A stretch of 64,000 bases of DNA from Desulfosporosinus youngiae DSM 17734 (GTDB taxonomy: Bacteria > Bacillota > Desulfitobacteriia > Desulfitobacteriales > Desulfitobacteriaceae): assembly GCF_000244895.1 (NCBI RefSeq), contig NZ_CM001441.1:4802198-4866197 (forward strand), written 5' to 3'. Of this stretch, positions 8,407-16,594 are shown piece after piece; within the stretch, counting starts at the first letter, position 1; the number at the start of each line of letters is the position of its first letter. Made by a program: the position numbers and the translations under genes. The notes beneath the pieces were generated by a model. The model was given only the letters and a program-made list of their open reading frames with translations. It searched no databases and was not told the DNA's origin.

Positions 8407-10605
8407 TTATAAAATTAAACTAATAAATGAAGATATAGTTTTGAACATCATCCGTAATTGGTCGATGATAGGCGCTGCATAGGGCTGCAGCCCATTCCAA
8501 AGAAAAATCCAATCCGCCAGATAAAAGTAAGACCCTACTAACAGAGAAACAACTATAATTCCCGGCACCCAGAGGAAAGGAAGATAACGCCCTCCAATAC
8601 GGTGGATATCACGAATACGAATAGGAAGGAATAGGAATACCAGTAAACCATATCCGGTCAGCAGTGTATAATACGGAACTCCCCAAGGCAACAAAGCCCA
8701 AGCAATTGCAATAAATACAGCCCAGCGATAACGCCGTTCCAACCAATACATCAGCCCTGCCTCATGTGGTGCATCCGGCAAACGAGGAGCGGCTACCCCA
8801 ACTTGAATCATTCGTACAAGCATGAATAACCCAACAAGCGTCATCCAAATCAGCCAAGGAGATTGCGCCTGCAGCAATTCAATCCCAGGCCACAAATGTG
8901 AAAACCATGGGCTAGCATGAATCGGAATCCTAAACAACCCGGAAGTAACTAAACCTGCCAACAAACAAACACGTGCAAACATAAACAATCTATTCCAAAG
9001 CCAAGCACTGCGCAACCGGCGTTTAGGTTTTTTCTCTCCGATCTCTTTATAGCGCCAAGTGACCGATCGAATATTCATCCAAGCGAGAAATACCATAAAA
9101 ATAGCCAATATCTGCGCAAACATAAGTTCTTTAGTCCAACCTGCACCTATACTCGAAGAAGAGGACACTCCCACTTCCCCCCATACTCCTTGAAGAGTCG
9201 ATCCTTGGACATAAATCGATTGTTCTGCGGAGAGCCCTGTATCAATGTCAGGGATTAGCTTAAGAGCAAAAGCCAAATTAGGCAGGACTTCCATTTCAGC
9301 CTGTTTAAAATAGTTTCGGGCCAAGTCGTCAGAATCCAGACCTTTTCCTATCGTCCAAGCCCAGAGGGATGGATGACGTTTTTTTTCTGTAATCACGTTC
9401 CTAAAACTATCCGGCTGTGGTAAGCGCTGAGAGGGAATCAGCTCAACAGGCAACTCAGCCCATAAACCAATACCAACTCTATCTGCCGTTTGCAGCCAAA
9501 GTTCATCAGGATACTGCCCAATAAAGTAGACAAGGTTGTTTCCTTTTTGTCGTTCTGATCTTAACCACGACTCTAACTCTCCGGAGTTTCGAAGACGATA
9601 TTCCTCCTGTGGAGTTAAGGCCTCCCCTTTAATCTGGATCATTTGCCCATTTAATAGCCAATTCCCGGATTCCATAGAGATTGTGCGAAGACCTACGGGC
9701 AGTGACAAATCATCGATGTCTCCTTTACTGTTCGTTGCGGTTAAATGTAGTTGATAGAGATAAGGATCTTCCAGGGTCCAACGCCGAGCCTCCGGTATTG
9801 TGAAGATTAATGTCACAGGTCGGTGATCTCCGCTTTCCTCGGGATATACGGTAAGAGATTGCTCGGCCAAACCAGCGGAGCCATCCGAGATCACACCGTA
9901 AACCGACCAGGGCCCTTCCTGTGAAAAACCTCGATGCCGCAAATCAGCCGTTACCGTTATTTGCGCAGTGCTCTCTATCCAGTCAACCTTCACCTCCGGC
10001 GGCATAATTGTCGTTTCTACGACGGCTTCCAAACGAATGTCACCCTTAATATACCCGGATCTTGGCCAAGCGGAACCTAACAATGTCCCACGCTGCGCTG
10101 CACTTCCCGTGAGTTCAACTAAGAGAATGTTATCTTCTCCATAGCGGAATGCCTTAGGCAAAATCTCTAATTCGTCGGCCCCACCGCTTCCTTCAAATTC
10201 ACCAATTTTCTGGCTGCCAGTGATTCCATTTAAATAAACATTGGCATGCCCCTGAACTCCGTTAAATGTCAGCAGCATGGTCCGCGAACTCCACTCTCCG
10301 GGGATTTGCAGGCGTTTGGTTACTACTGAAACTCTCGTGCTTGAAGGAAGATCTAAAGAGCTTCCTTTCGTAAGAAAGGAATGATTCGTTTTCCCTTGGG
10401 AACGTTCGGATTCTGTTGTCCAAGCCTGGCGCAATGAGGAAAACTGATTCCAACTCCCGTTTAAATTCTGAGTAAATCGTGTCGAGCTTATACCACTTTT
10501 CTCTGTAAAAAGAGGTTCTCCTTGGGGACTTGTCCAGTTCCACCAAAGAATTCCTAAGGCTAACGTCCATAAAAAACTATAAATCATGAAGCGGCGATTG
10601 AACAT
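8407..10605 (-). CDS. Membrane protein with degenerate glycoside hydrolase family 2-like ectodomain
   Basis: 732 residues. An N-terminal signal-anchor (about 6-24) is followed by a large extracytoplasmic region resembling GH2: a jelly-roll sugar-binding part (GHANVYLNG, LLVELTGSA), an immunoglobulin-like part (DPYLYQLHLTATN) and the start of a TIM-barrel (GLRTISMESGNWLLNGQMI). The motif that in GH2 enzymes reads HPS-x-x-x-WS-x-GNE is here HPSLWAWTIGKGLD, so the catalytic acid/base Glu is missing, and the barrel is cut short. About six hydrophobic helices form the C-terminal third (from about residue 490). Inference: a non-catalytic carbohydrate-binding or sensing membrane protein. The start at 10605 has GAGG upstream. 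Confidence 0.7.
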   Translation of the reverse strand: MFNRRFMIYSFLWTLALGILWWNWTSPQGEPLFTEKSGISSTRFTQNLNGSWNQFSSLRQAWTTESERSQGKTNHSFLTKGSSLDLPSSTRVSVVTKRLQIPGEWSSRTMLLTFNGVQGHANVYLNGITGSQKIGEFEGSGGADELEILPKAFRYGEDNILLVELTGSAAQRGTLLGSAWPRSGYIKGDIRLEAVVETTIMPPEVKVDWIESTAQITVTADLRHRGFSQEGPWSVYGVISDGSAGLAEQSLTVYPEESGDHRPVTLIFTIPEARRWTLEDPYLYQLHLTATNSKGDIDDLSLPVGLRTISMESGNWLLNGQMIQIKGEALTPQEEYRLRNSGELESWLRSERQKGNNLVYFIGQYPDELWLQTADRVGIGLWAELPVELIPSQRLPQPDSFRNVITEKKRHPSLWAWTIGKGLDSDDLARNYFKQAEMEVLPNLAFALKLIPDIDTGLSAEQSIYVQGSTLQGVWGEVGVSSSSSIGAGWTKELMFAQILAIFMVFLAWMNIRSVTWRYKEIGEKKPKRRLRSAWLWNRLFMFARVCLLAGLVTSGLFRIPIHASPWFSHLWPGIELLQAQSPWLIWMTLVGLFMLVRMIQVGVAAPRLPDAPHEAGLMYWLERRYRWAVFIAIAWALLPWGVPYYTLLTGYGLLVFLFLPIRIRDIHRIGGRYLPFLWVPGIIVVSLLVGSYFYLADWIFLWNGLQPYAAPIIDQLRMMFKTISSFISLIL

Positions 10606-10687
10606 AACTAGCTCCTCTTATGTTAATTACATCACTACGATAATCTTAGATATTCTAGACAGATGATTAAAACCCTTGCCAAATAAT

Positions 10688-10744
10688 AAAAAAACTCATT
10701 TAGTCAAACCCAGTCCTCAGAGAACTAAGTTAACCAAATGAGTT
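10688..10744 (-). terminator. Terminator after perR
   Basis: Long hairpin whose outer arms are AACTCATTT/AAATGAGTT, with a second inner hairpin. On the minus strand a run of seven T closes it. It lies just past the perR stop. Confidence 0.85.
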
Positions 10745-10766
10745 CGGACAATACCTTCGCAGGTGT

Positions 10767-11195
10767 TTAATTAATTTGTTCAACTTGACGGCACTCCGGG
10801 CAAAAACCATAAAACTCCATGCGATGCCCTTGAATAAGGAACCCTGATTTCTCCATGACTTCTTGGTCCATGTCAATTAGAGGTCCGTGGAAATCCGCTA
10901 CCTTGCCGCACTTTGAACAAACGATATGATAATGGTTGTTTGGGTTACCGTCAAAACGACTAGCCATATCCCCATAAGACAACTCCAGAAGATGTCCATG
11001 CTCTTTGAGCATGTTTAGTGTATTATAAATCGTTCCGAGACTTACTCCTGGAAATTTCGCCTTTACATGATGATAAATTTCATCAGCCGTAGGATGGGAC
11101 CGAGTCTCGAGTAGGAATTCCAAAATCGCCTGTCTTTGCGGTGTAAAACGGACACCCTTATCTTTTAATTGTTTTAGAATTCCAATCGCATTCAT
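10767..11195 (-). CDS. perR: Fur-family peroxide-type repressor (PerR-like)
   Basis: 142-residue Fur-family metalloregulator. The N-terminal winged helix includes FTPQRQAILEFL and a recognition helix around VSLGTIYNTLNML. The C-terminal half has the regulatory metal site around FDGNPNNHYHIVC and a structural zinc site from two CxxC pairs (CSKCG and CPEC). The Asp in FDGNPNNH is at the position PerR proteins use to tune iron-dependent peroxide sensing, so PerR is preferred over Fur or Zur. PerR represses catalase, peroxiredoxin and ferritin-type genes and often itself. Start ATG at 11195, with GAGGAG upstream. It is monocistronic. Confidence 0.82.
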   Translation of the reverse strand: MNAIGILKQLKDKGVRFTPQRQAILEFLLETRSHPTADEIYHHVKAKFPGVSLGTIYNTLNMLKEHGHLLELSYGDMASRFDGNPNNHYHIVCSKCGKVADFHGPLIDMDQEVMEKSGFLIQGHRMEFYGFCPECRQVEQIN

Positions 11196-11220
11196 GTCCG
11201 TCTCCTCTTTTCACAAATAT

Positions 11221-11247
11221 TTAAAATTACTTCTAATTAGATTTTAA
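11221..11247. promoter_or_regulatory. Candidate Fur/PerR-type operator upstream of perR
   Basis: AT-rich imperfect palindrome: outer TTAAAAT (11221-11227) pairs with ATTTTAA (11241-11247), and inside it AATTA-4-TAATT forms a second inverted repeat. Its position 26 bases before the perR start suits autoregulation; match to the PerR box consensus is only partial. Confidence 0.4.
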
Positions 11248-11432
11248 GTCAACATAGTAAAATTGTCAACGTATAGTCAGCCTTTATTAAAAAAATTAAT
11301 ATATTTCAACAAAAAGATTAATTCCCATCTGTAGGCGAAGGTCATAGATGGCCGAGTGTCCCTGTAGCCCACGAAAACGCTGTTTTCGCACGAATTAGCC
11401 TTGCAGGACGGCGAGATGAGGATTGATGATCT

Positions 11433-11482
11433 CCATGCTTGTTCCAAATTCCCAAACGTTTGGGAATTTGGAACAAGCATGG
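11433..11482. repeat. Perfect 50-bp palindrome
   Basis: All 25 bases of the left half are complemented without mismatch by the right half, with no spacer (centre AACGTT at 11457/11458). The surrounding gap 11248-11550 has no convincing gene; it also holds a 7-bp hairpin at 11372-11388 and GGGTACC-4-GGTACCC at 11508-11525. Confidence 0.95.
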
Positions 11483-11550
11483 CCGCTATATGGATTAGCA
11501 AGTAAAAGGGTACCCTATGGTACCCCAAAAACTTATACTTCCTGTTATAT

Positions 11551-11584
11551 AAAAAAGGAGAGTTAAAATCAACTCTCCTTTTTT
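11551..11584 (-). terminator. Terminator after the ferredoxin gene
   Basis: Perfect 14-bp stem (11551-11564 with 11571-11584) with a 6-base loop. It includes A-tract/T-tract on both sides, so it can act in either direction. Confidence 0.92.
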
Positions 11585-11612
11585 ATTGACTCCAATTTCT
11601 GCTATTAATCTT

Positions 11613-11783
11613 TTACGCTGGGTTTGGTGCTTCGACTGGACAGACAGTAGCGCATGAACCACAATCGATACATAGTTCCGCATTGATGACGTATTGCCCG
11701 TCTCCCTCACTAATTGCAGATACTGTACATTCTCCTTCACAAGCACCGCAACTAATGCATTCTGAGCTAATAACGTATGCCAT
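11613..11783 (-). CDS. 2[4Fe-4S] ferredoxin
   Basis: 56-residue low-potential electron carrier. Two cluster motifs are complete: CISCGACEGEC (first) and CIDCGSCATVCPVEAP (second), starting MAYVISSECISCGAC as in clostridial-type ferredoxins. The usual proline after the first motif's last cysteine is replaced by Thr. The ATG at 11783 has GAGGGG about 10 bases upstream. It is short enough to be missed by length-filtered gene calling. It is monocistronic, followed by a strong terminator. Confidence 0.95.
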   Translation of the reverse strand: MAYVISSECISCGACEGECTVSAISEGDGQYVINAELCIDCGSCATVCPVEAPNPA

Positions 11784-11892
11784 GACCAAACATCCCCTCT
11801 TCTCCGAACTTCAAAATCAATATATCAAAGCCACGGAAAAAAGGCAAGCTAAAAAATATTGGCATTTCCAATTGCGCGATAATTATTACACC

Positions 11893-12048
11893 TTAGAGAT
11901 CTCTCCCCGGCCTATAAGGCACTTGATAAAGCCGCCTCATACAATGTGAACAATATGGCAGAACACGGTTACTTACATGATTTCTGCGAAAGAGAATATG
12001 TCCTAGATCTTCATGTTCAAAACCACAAGCACGACATTTTTCCAACAT
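11893..12048 (-). CDS. Small zinc-ribbon protein
   Basis: 51 residues (MLEKCRACGFEHEDLGH to YRPGRDL). Two CxxC knuckles, CRAC and CSHC, 31 residues apart, should bind one zinc. It is otherwise basic, ending RRLYQVPYRPGRDL. The ATG at 12048 is preceded by GAGGGGG at about 11 bases. I do not recognise the family; nucleic-acid binding is possible but unproven. It stands alone between the ferredoxin gene and the VWA gene. Confidence 0.65.
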   Translation of the reverse strand: MLEKCRACGFEHEDLGHILFRRNHVSNRVLPYCSHCMRRLYQVPYRPGRDL

Positions 12049-12118
12049 AATTTTTACCCCCTCACACCTTTGTGTGTTTCTGTACAAATACTTTAGTTAT
12101 AGTATGTACCTTTTCCAC

Positions 12119-12158
12119 AAAAAATAAACAAGCACTTCATTTTAGAATTGCTTGTTTA
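12119..12158 (-). terminator. Terminator overlapping the VWA gene stop
   Basis: Ten-base-pair stem TAAACAAGCA (12125-12134) with TGCTTGTTTA (12149-12158). The upstream arm on the minus strand lies inside the last codons of the VWA gene and the stop codon is in the loop; a T-rich tract follows. Confidence 0.8.
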
Positions 12159-13500
12159 GTATCTGGGACAAATGGCCAAGGGTATAGCATTCATACATTT
12201 GGCAGAATGGAAGAAAGGCCTTAACATAAGGAGTCTCCGACCAGCGGCGTTCAGGAAGCGTGTTCAGCCAGAGCACTTGACGAACATGTCTGTGAACCTC
12301 GCCCAATAAAGCCGCAGCTTTGTCCCCTTCGAGAGTTTGCCCATCACTGACAATAAGGAATAGGGTTTGTCTAGTGAAGGTATCCGGATATTTCGTTTGC
12401 ATAGTTTCTAAAGCCTTAGCAAGGTTGGTTCCTCCTCCCCATTCCTTTCCGGATAGAGAGAGGGCTTCTTTAACCATAATTTCAAAGGTCTGCCCTTTGC
12501 GGAACTTTCCAGTTAAAGGAATCAGCGTTTCACCAAAGGCGAAGGTTTTTATCCCACTTACAACACTGGATAGTCCATAGACAAACTGCCAGATAAACTC
12601 TGCGTATTTGAGCATCGAACCCGATATGTCACAAAGCAAAACAATTCTCGGCCTGCCTTTGCGGCGGCTGCGATAGCTTCGATCAACAAGCACTCCACCA
12701 TAGCGTAGGTTTTTGCGTAAAGTAGAGCGCATATCCAAGCCGCCCCGTCTTCGGGCCGCCCGATAGCGACGAGTCACCTGACTTGCCAGGCGTTGACTAA
12801 GCCGACGGATTAAGCGAATAACCTCGGGCCACTCTTCAGGAGAAATCTTCTTTAGATCCCGGCTTAGGACCTCCACTTCCCGGTCACGCAGCGCCCGCTC
12901 CACCTCCGAGAGGACTCCATCCGTAGACCCTGGCGAAAAAATCGGGTCATCTTCCTCTAACTTTTTGCGCCAGTACTCCAAGGACCCCCGGAGAACCCGC
13001 TCAACCATAGGCTGATAGGTATGATCCACAGGAACTCCGCTTCGCGTGCCATTCGATGATTTCTCCAGAAAGTCGCGCAGCCGTTGTTTATCCTTCTCAG
13101 GCAGACTGGCATAAACAGCCCTCTGTTCTTCGCTAATATCTAATTCATTATCTTGAAAACGCAGATCTTGGTAGGTACTCTCGATCTGTTCGTTCCATTG
13201 GCTTGTTTTCTGAGCAACCTCTTCCTGCCACGCCTCCTTTTGTTCCATGGATGCGAAGTAAGCCCTAAAGGCTTCCTTAAATGCGGAAATATGTTGGACA
13301 TTCTTAACTAGGGTCGCTTGCAGGACAGCCTCCACTTTATCTCTGTCTGCTAAACCGACTAAGGATAAACCTTCAGTGGCATCTGATATCTCGGAAGGAC
13401 TGATTTTAAGACCCACTGTTCTTAATAACTGGGCAAATTCTACTAAATGACGATCTAATTCACTGATTCGATAATCGTTATAGCTATTATCCATGGACAT
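12142..13500 (-). CDS. VWA domain protein, CoxE-like
   Basis: 452 residues. The helical, charged N-terminal two thirds lead to a C-terminal von Willebrand A domain with the MIDAS metal motif DISGSM in RIVLLCDISGSMLKYAEF, followed by GGGTNLAKAL and VSDGQTLEG. VWA proteins of the CoxE type work with a MoxR ATPase as a chaperone pair that inserts metal or remodels a target complex, for example molybdenum hydroxylases. The ATG at 13500 has AAGG 8 bases upstream and overlaps the moxR stop by 14 bases. The client protein is not encoded nearby, but mobB-moeA lie 11 kb away. Confidence 0.85.
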   Translation of the reverse strand: MSMDNSYNDYRISELDRHLVEFAQLLRTVGLKISPSEISDATEGLSLVGLADRDKVEAVLQATLVKNVQHISAFKEAFRAYFASMEQKEAWQEEVAQKTSQWNEQIESTYQDLRFQDNELDISEEQRAVYASLPEKDKQRLRDFLEKSSNGTRSGVPVDHTYQPMVERVLRGSLEYWRKKLEEDDPIFSPGSTDGVLSEVERALRDREVEVLSRDLKKISPEEWPEVIRLIRRLSQRLASQVTRRYRAARRRGGLDMRSTLRKNLRYGGVLVDRSYRSRRKGRPRIVLLCDISGSMLKYAEFIWQFVYGLSSVVSGIKTFAFGETLIPLTGKFRKGQTFEIMVKEALSLSGKEWGGGTNLAKALETMQTKYPDTFTRQTLFLIVSDGQTLEGDKAAALLGEVHRHVRQVLWLNTLPERRWSETPYVKAFLPFCQMYECYTLGHLSQILNKQF

Positions 13501-14398
13501 GCCTTTCACCTTGGGCCAGTTTACCAGACTCAAAAATAAGACGCTCGGCTCCCATCTCACGATAGAAAAGCTCAACATCATCCTGGCTCTTAAGTAACAA
13601 GGTCAAGGTGGCATCGACCCAAGCCGGATCGAGACCCGTCTTGCCCATCACAAGCAAGGCCTTGGCCCAATCCATGGTTTCAGATACGGAGGGGATTTTA
13701 TTTAGAGTGAGATGTTCTCGAAGCACATTAACGGCCCTTGCCACTTCTAACGCTAATCGTTCCGGTAAATCCGGAACTTTAGCCCTAAGTATGCGCACTT
13801 CCTTATTAACCGAAGGCGGATCTACATGAAGGAAAATACACCGGCGCTTTAAGCCATCCGAAAGCTCTCGTTCTCCATTAGAGGTTAAGACTACCATCGG
13901 TCGTTCTTTAGCTCTAACAGTTCCCATCTCAGGGATGGTCACTTGAAACTCCCCTAAAAGTTCAAAAAGAAATGCCTCAAACTCAGAATCCGTCTTATCA
14001 ATTTCATCAATCAAGAGTACAGTCCTTTTCTCACTTAAAAGTGCTTGAAGTAAGGGGCGGGGCAGCAGATAGTCTGTGGAGAAAAGGTCCGCCTCCTGAA
14101 GATGCTCACGACCCATCTGAATTTTTAAAAGTTGTCGCTGATAATTCCATTCGTAAAGTGCTTTTGTCTCGTCCAACCCTTCATAGCATTGCAAGCGAAT
14201 CAGCGGAGCATCCAACACTTGGCTTAACACTTTAGCAATTTCTGTTTTACCCACTCCGGCTGGTCCGGAGACTAATAGTGGTTTACCTAACTCCGTTGCT
14301 AAATACGCCGTAAGCGCGATTCGATCATCCCGTTCGGTTATGTATCCTATGGCTTCTAACTCACTCTCAAACTGGTCCAGATTTCTTCGGTTTGTCAT
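13487..14398 (-). CDS. MoxR-family AAA+ ATPase
   Basis: 303 residues. Walker A is GPAGVGKTEIAK at about residue 40 and Walker B is VLLIDEIDKTD. Sensor-1 region VVLTSNGERELSDGLKRRC and the C-terminal lid are present. MoxR ATPases act as metallochaperones or maturases together with the downstream VWA protein, with which this gene overlaps by 14 bases. Start ATG at 14398; upstream AGGTGGG gives ribosome binding. It matches CoxD/MoxR subfamily architecture; the substrate is not known. Confidence 0.88.
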   Translation of the reverse strand: MTNRRNLDQFESELEAIGYITERDDRIALTAYLATELGKPLLVSGPAGVGKTEIAKVLSQVLDAPLIRLQCYEGLDETKALYEWNYQRQLLKIQMGREHLQEADLFSTDYLLPRPLLQALLSEKRTVLLIDEIDKTDSEFEAFLFELLGEFQVTIPEMGTVRAKERPMVVLTSNGERELSDGLKRRCIFLHVDPPSVNKEVRILRAKVPDLPERLALEVARAVNVLREHLTLNKIPSVSETMDWAKALLVMGKTGLDPAWVDATLTLLLKSQDDVELFYREMGAERLIFESGKLAQGERHVHG

Positions 14399-14594
14399 CT
14401 AAGCCCACCTCCGATTCGATATTCATATTCAAATACCTATGCAAGCACGTTTATTCAATAACTTGACTACTTCTATATTCCCTATTTCCTAAATAGAAAG
14501 CAATGGAAATTAATCAATTATACCATAAATTCTGAAAAATGAGAGTGATGAAAAGCATTGTTTGTGTGTGAGATAAAGTACATCTGATTGGAGG
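14399..14594. other. AT-rich gap upstream of moxR
   Basis: No gene recognised; presumably contains the moxR promoter. Confidence 0.4.
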
Positions 14595-14948
14595 GCAGCC
14601 GTTCATGCCGCTGCCGCGATGCCAGTAAAGGGTGAAAAAGAGCTGTGTCCGGGTCGGGCAGCTTCGTCCACATCCGCTCACCGCAGCACTCCGAGGCTGG
14701 CCCACTCGCCGGTGCGGGACTCCGCCAAACCTCAGGGTAGTACCTGATGTGAACCTGTGGCTACGTTTCCCCGCACCGTCTTGTGGGCTTTTACCGCCTC
14801 TCCATGCAATGGGTTCGCTTCTGTGGACGAAGCTGCCCCGCTTGCGGGTCTGGAGATTCTTATGTAAGTCTTTAGGGTCTTTTTTCAGAGTAGCCTGCCA
14901 TGCCGCTGTCGCAGCACCATCAGAAGATGAAAAAGATTCCACGAAGCC
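14595..14948. repeat. GC-rich dispersed repeat module, copy 1
   Basis: About 300-bp body that recurs in opposite orientation at 22402-22762. It is bounded by two direct copies (14604-14623 and 14899-14918) of a REP-like hairpin core of the form CATGCCGCTGCCGCGGCACC, 295 bp apart. Composition is much richer in GC than the neighbours. Open frames exist on both strands but the longest homologous frame is shifted between the two copies, so it looks non-coding. Confidence 0.85.
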
Positions 14949-15359
14949 TTACCAGCCTCCCCCCAAAGTTCTGCTTACATTCCCAACAAACTGGCTGAAG
15001 GAGCGCTTGTCTGCTAAGCGGATGCGTCAGTGGAGCCGCGCTAAGGCGAGCGCAGACGGTTCGCGTCCCCGTAGCGCGCCGCAGGTTCACATGCGACGGA
15101 ACACGATGTTCCTAGTGCCGCATGCGCCATGGATGGCATAGCATGCGGCCAGAAATACCCAGAGGTTCGGACGCGCTCGCGAACCGTCCAGCGAGCCAGC
15201 GGCGGAACTCGCAGACGCGTGCAGACCGAAGACACCGTCTTCGCACGGGTTAACACAGCTGAAAAGGCGCTCCGCCCCAGAGCCAGGCAGTAGAACCGAC
15301 CTCCTGTCTAACCCAGGAGACTTTTTTCAAAGTAGCGCCCATACCGCTAAAGCGGCACC
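14949..15359. repeat. GC-rich structured module ending flush with bshA
   Basis: Non-coding, rich in nested inverted repeats: GGAGCGC (15000) with GCGCTCC (15267); GACGGTTCGCG (15055-15065) with CGCGAACCGTC (15178-15188); GCCGCATGC with GCATGCGGC (15117-15150 region); hairpins GGAACA-3-TGTTCC and GAAGAC-3-GTCTTC. It ends in a third REP-like core (15340-15359) preceded by CTTTTTTCAAAGTAGC, a motif shared with the end of copy 1 (CTTTTTTCAGAGTAGC). The next base is the bshA stop codon. It could be a structured RNA. Confidence 0.75.
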
Positions 15360-16514
15360 TCAGACTTCAGACCTGGAACCGGCGTGAGAACTTAAAATCA
15401 CACTTTCATAGACTGATTCATAGCTTCTCACAGCCCGATCAACTGGAAATGATTCTCTGGCCCAGTTCGCAGCTTGTTCGGAAAAAGCTTTATACTGTAA
15501 AGGATCCGTCAGCAGTTTGAGAACCGCTTCACTCATTCCTTGAATATCTCCGACATCTGCCAGATAGCCTGTTTCCCCATGCTTTACGACCTCAGGCAAT
15601 CCTCCAACCCGGCTGGCGACAACCGGAACTCCACAGACCATCGCTTCCAGGGCAACAAGGCCAAAACTTTCCTGGGCTGAAGGGAGTAAGAAAATATCGG
15701 CCATTTGTAGAATATCCTGAACATTTTCCTGCTTACCTAGAAACTGAACCTTTCTCTCAAGCCCTAGTTTTATGACCTCCCGTTCAACTCTGGCCATCTC
15801 CGGCCCATCTCCGACGAGTAAGAGCCGACTGGGTACCACCTTCTCTACGAGAGCAAATATCTTAACGACATCCACGACCCTCTTGACTTCCCGAAAATTA
15901 GAGATATGCGTTAAAATCTTTTCATTGCAGGGAGCAAAATGTTCTCTGCATTTTGCCCTCAAACCTTCCTTGGGCAGGTACATCTTAGGATCGATAAAAT
16001 TTGGAATAACCTCAATCCCCTGTTTCAGCGGCCCAAAGGTCTCGACTGTTTCCCTTGCCAGCGCATTGGAAACCGCTGTAATACGATCGCTAACTCGTAA
16101 TGCTAAACAGGTTAACTGATTAAACTCTTCAAAAGCACCTACTAGCGTGACATCTGTGCCATGCAACGTCGTAACCACCGGAACCTGCTTGGTCATCATT
16201 TGTTTGGCCAAATAGGCACTAATACTGTGCGGAATAGCATAATGAGCATGAATCACATCCAGTCCTACATAATTTGCGACTTCCACAATTTTATTGGCCA
16301 GCAACAACGTATAGGGAGGATATTTAAATACCGGATAGCTTACATCCGATACTTCATGATAAAACAGTTTCTCATGAAACCGGCGTAAGCGAAAGGGCCG
16401 GGCTGAGGAAATAAAATGAACTTCATGCCCTCGTTCACCCAGTGCATACCCCAGCTCAGTTGCGACAACACCGCTCCCGCCATAGCTCGGGTAACAAATC
16501 ATTCCGATCTTCAA
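15360..16514 (-). CDS. bshA: N-acetyl-alpha-D-glucosaminyl L-malate synthase BshA
   Basis: GT4-family glycosyltransferase, first step of bacillithiol synthesis: UDP-GlcNAc plus L-malate gives GlcNAc-malate. The N-terminal [41 protein letters not shown] and the C-terminal donor site [15 protein letters not shown] are typical of BshA rather than general GT4 enzymes. 384 residues is the normal size. TTG start at 16514 with AGAGGTG upstream. The stop codon abuts the GC-rich module. bshC lies 13 kb away on the same strand; bshB was not seen. Confidence 0.92.
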   Translation of the reverse strand: MKIGMICYPSYGGSGVVATELGYALGERGHEVHFISSARPFRLRRFHEKLFYHEVSDVSYPVFKYPPYTLLLANKIVEVANYVGLDVIHAHYAIPHSISAYLAKQMMTKQVPVVTTLHGTDVTLVGAFEEFNQLTCLALRVSDRITAVSNALARETVETFGPLKQGIEVIPNFIDPKMYLPKEGLRAKCREHFAPCNEKILTHISNFREVKRVVDVVKIFALVEKVVPSRLLLVGDGPEMARVEREVIKLGLERKVQFLGKQENVQDILQMADIFLLPSAQESFGLVALEAMVCGVPVVASRVGGLPEVVKHGETGYLADVGDIQGMSEAVLKLLTDPLQYKAFSEQAANWARESFPVDRAVRSYESVYESVILSSHAGSRSEV

Positions 16515-16594
16515 TTAATCGCACCTCTTTTAATTTACATCTCTCAAAGGTCATTGTGGTCTAAAGGTGCTCTGTTCCAGCCATAAGCTAACAT

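Noticed and set aside
11277-11746. Two 83-codon minus-strand frames
   Set aside because: They run through the 50-bp palindrome and terminator hairpins or out of frame across the ferredoxin gene; no ribosome binding site.
14514-15256. Open frames on both strands within the GC-rich modules (for example 142 codons on minus at 14514-14942 and 169 on plus at 14632-15141)
   Set aside because: The related sequence at 22.4-22.7 kb keeps the nucleotides but shifts frame part-way, no ribosome binding site is seen, and GC-rich DNA leaves frames open on several strands at once.
14949-15359. RNase P RNA, tmRNA, SRP RNA or a group II intron
   Set aside because: No P4-type conserved blocks, no tmRNA tag or tRNA-like ends, no domain V-like hairpin or intron protein were seen.
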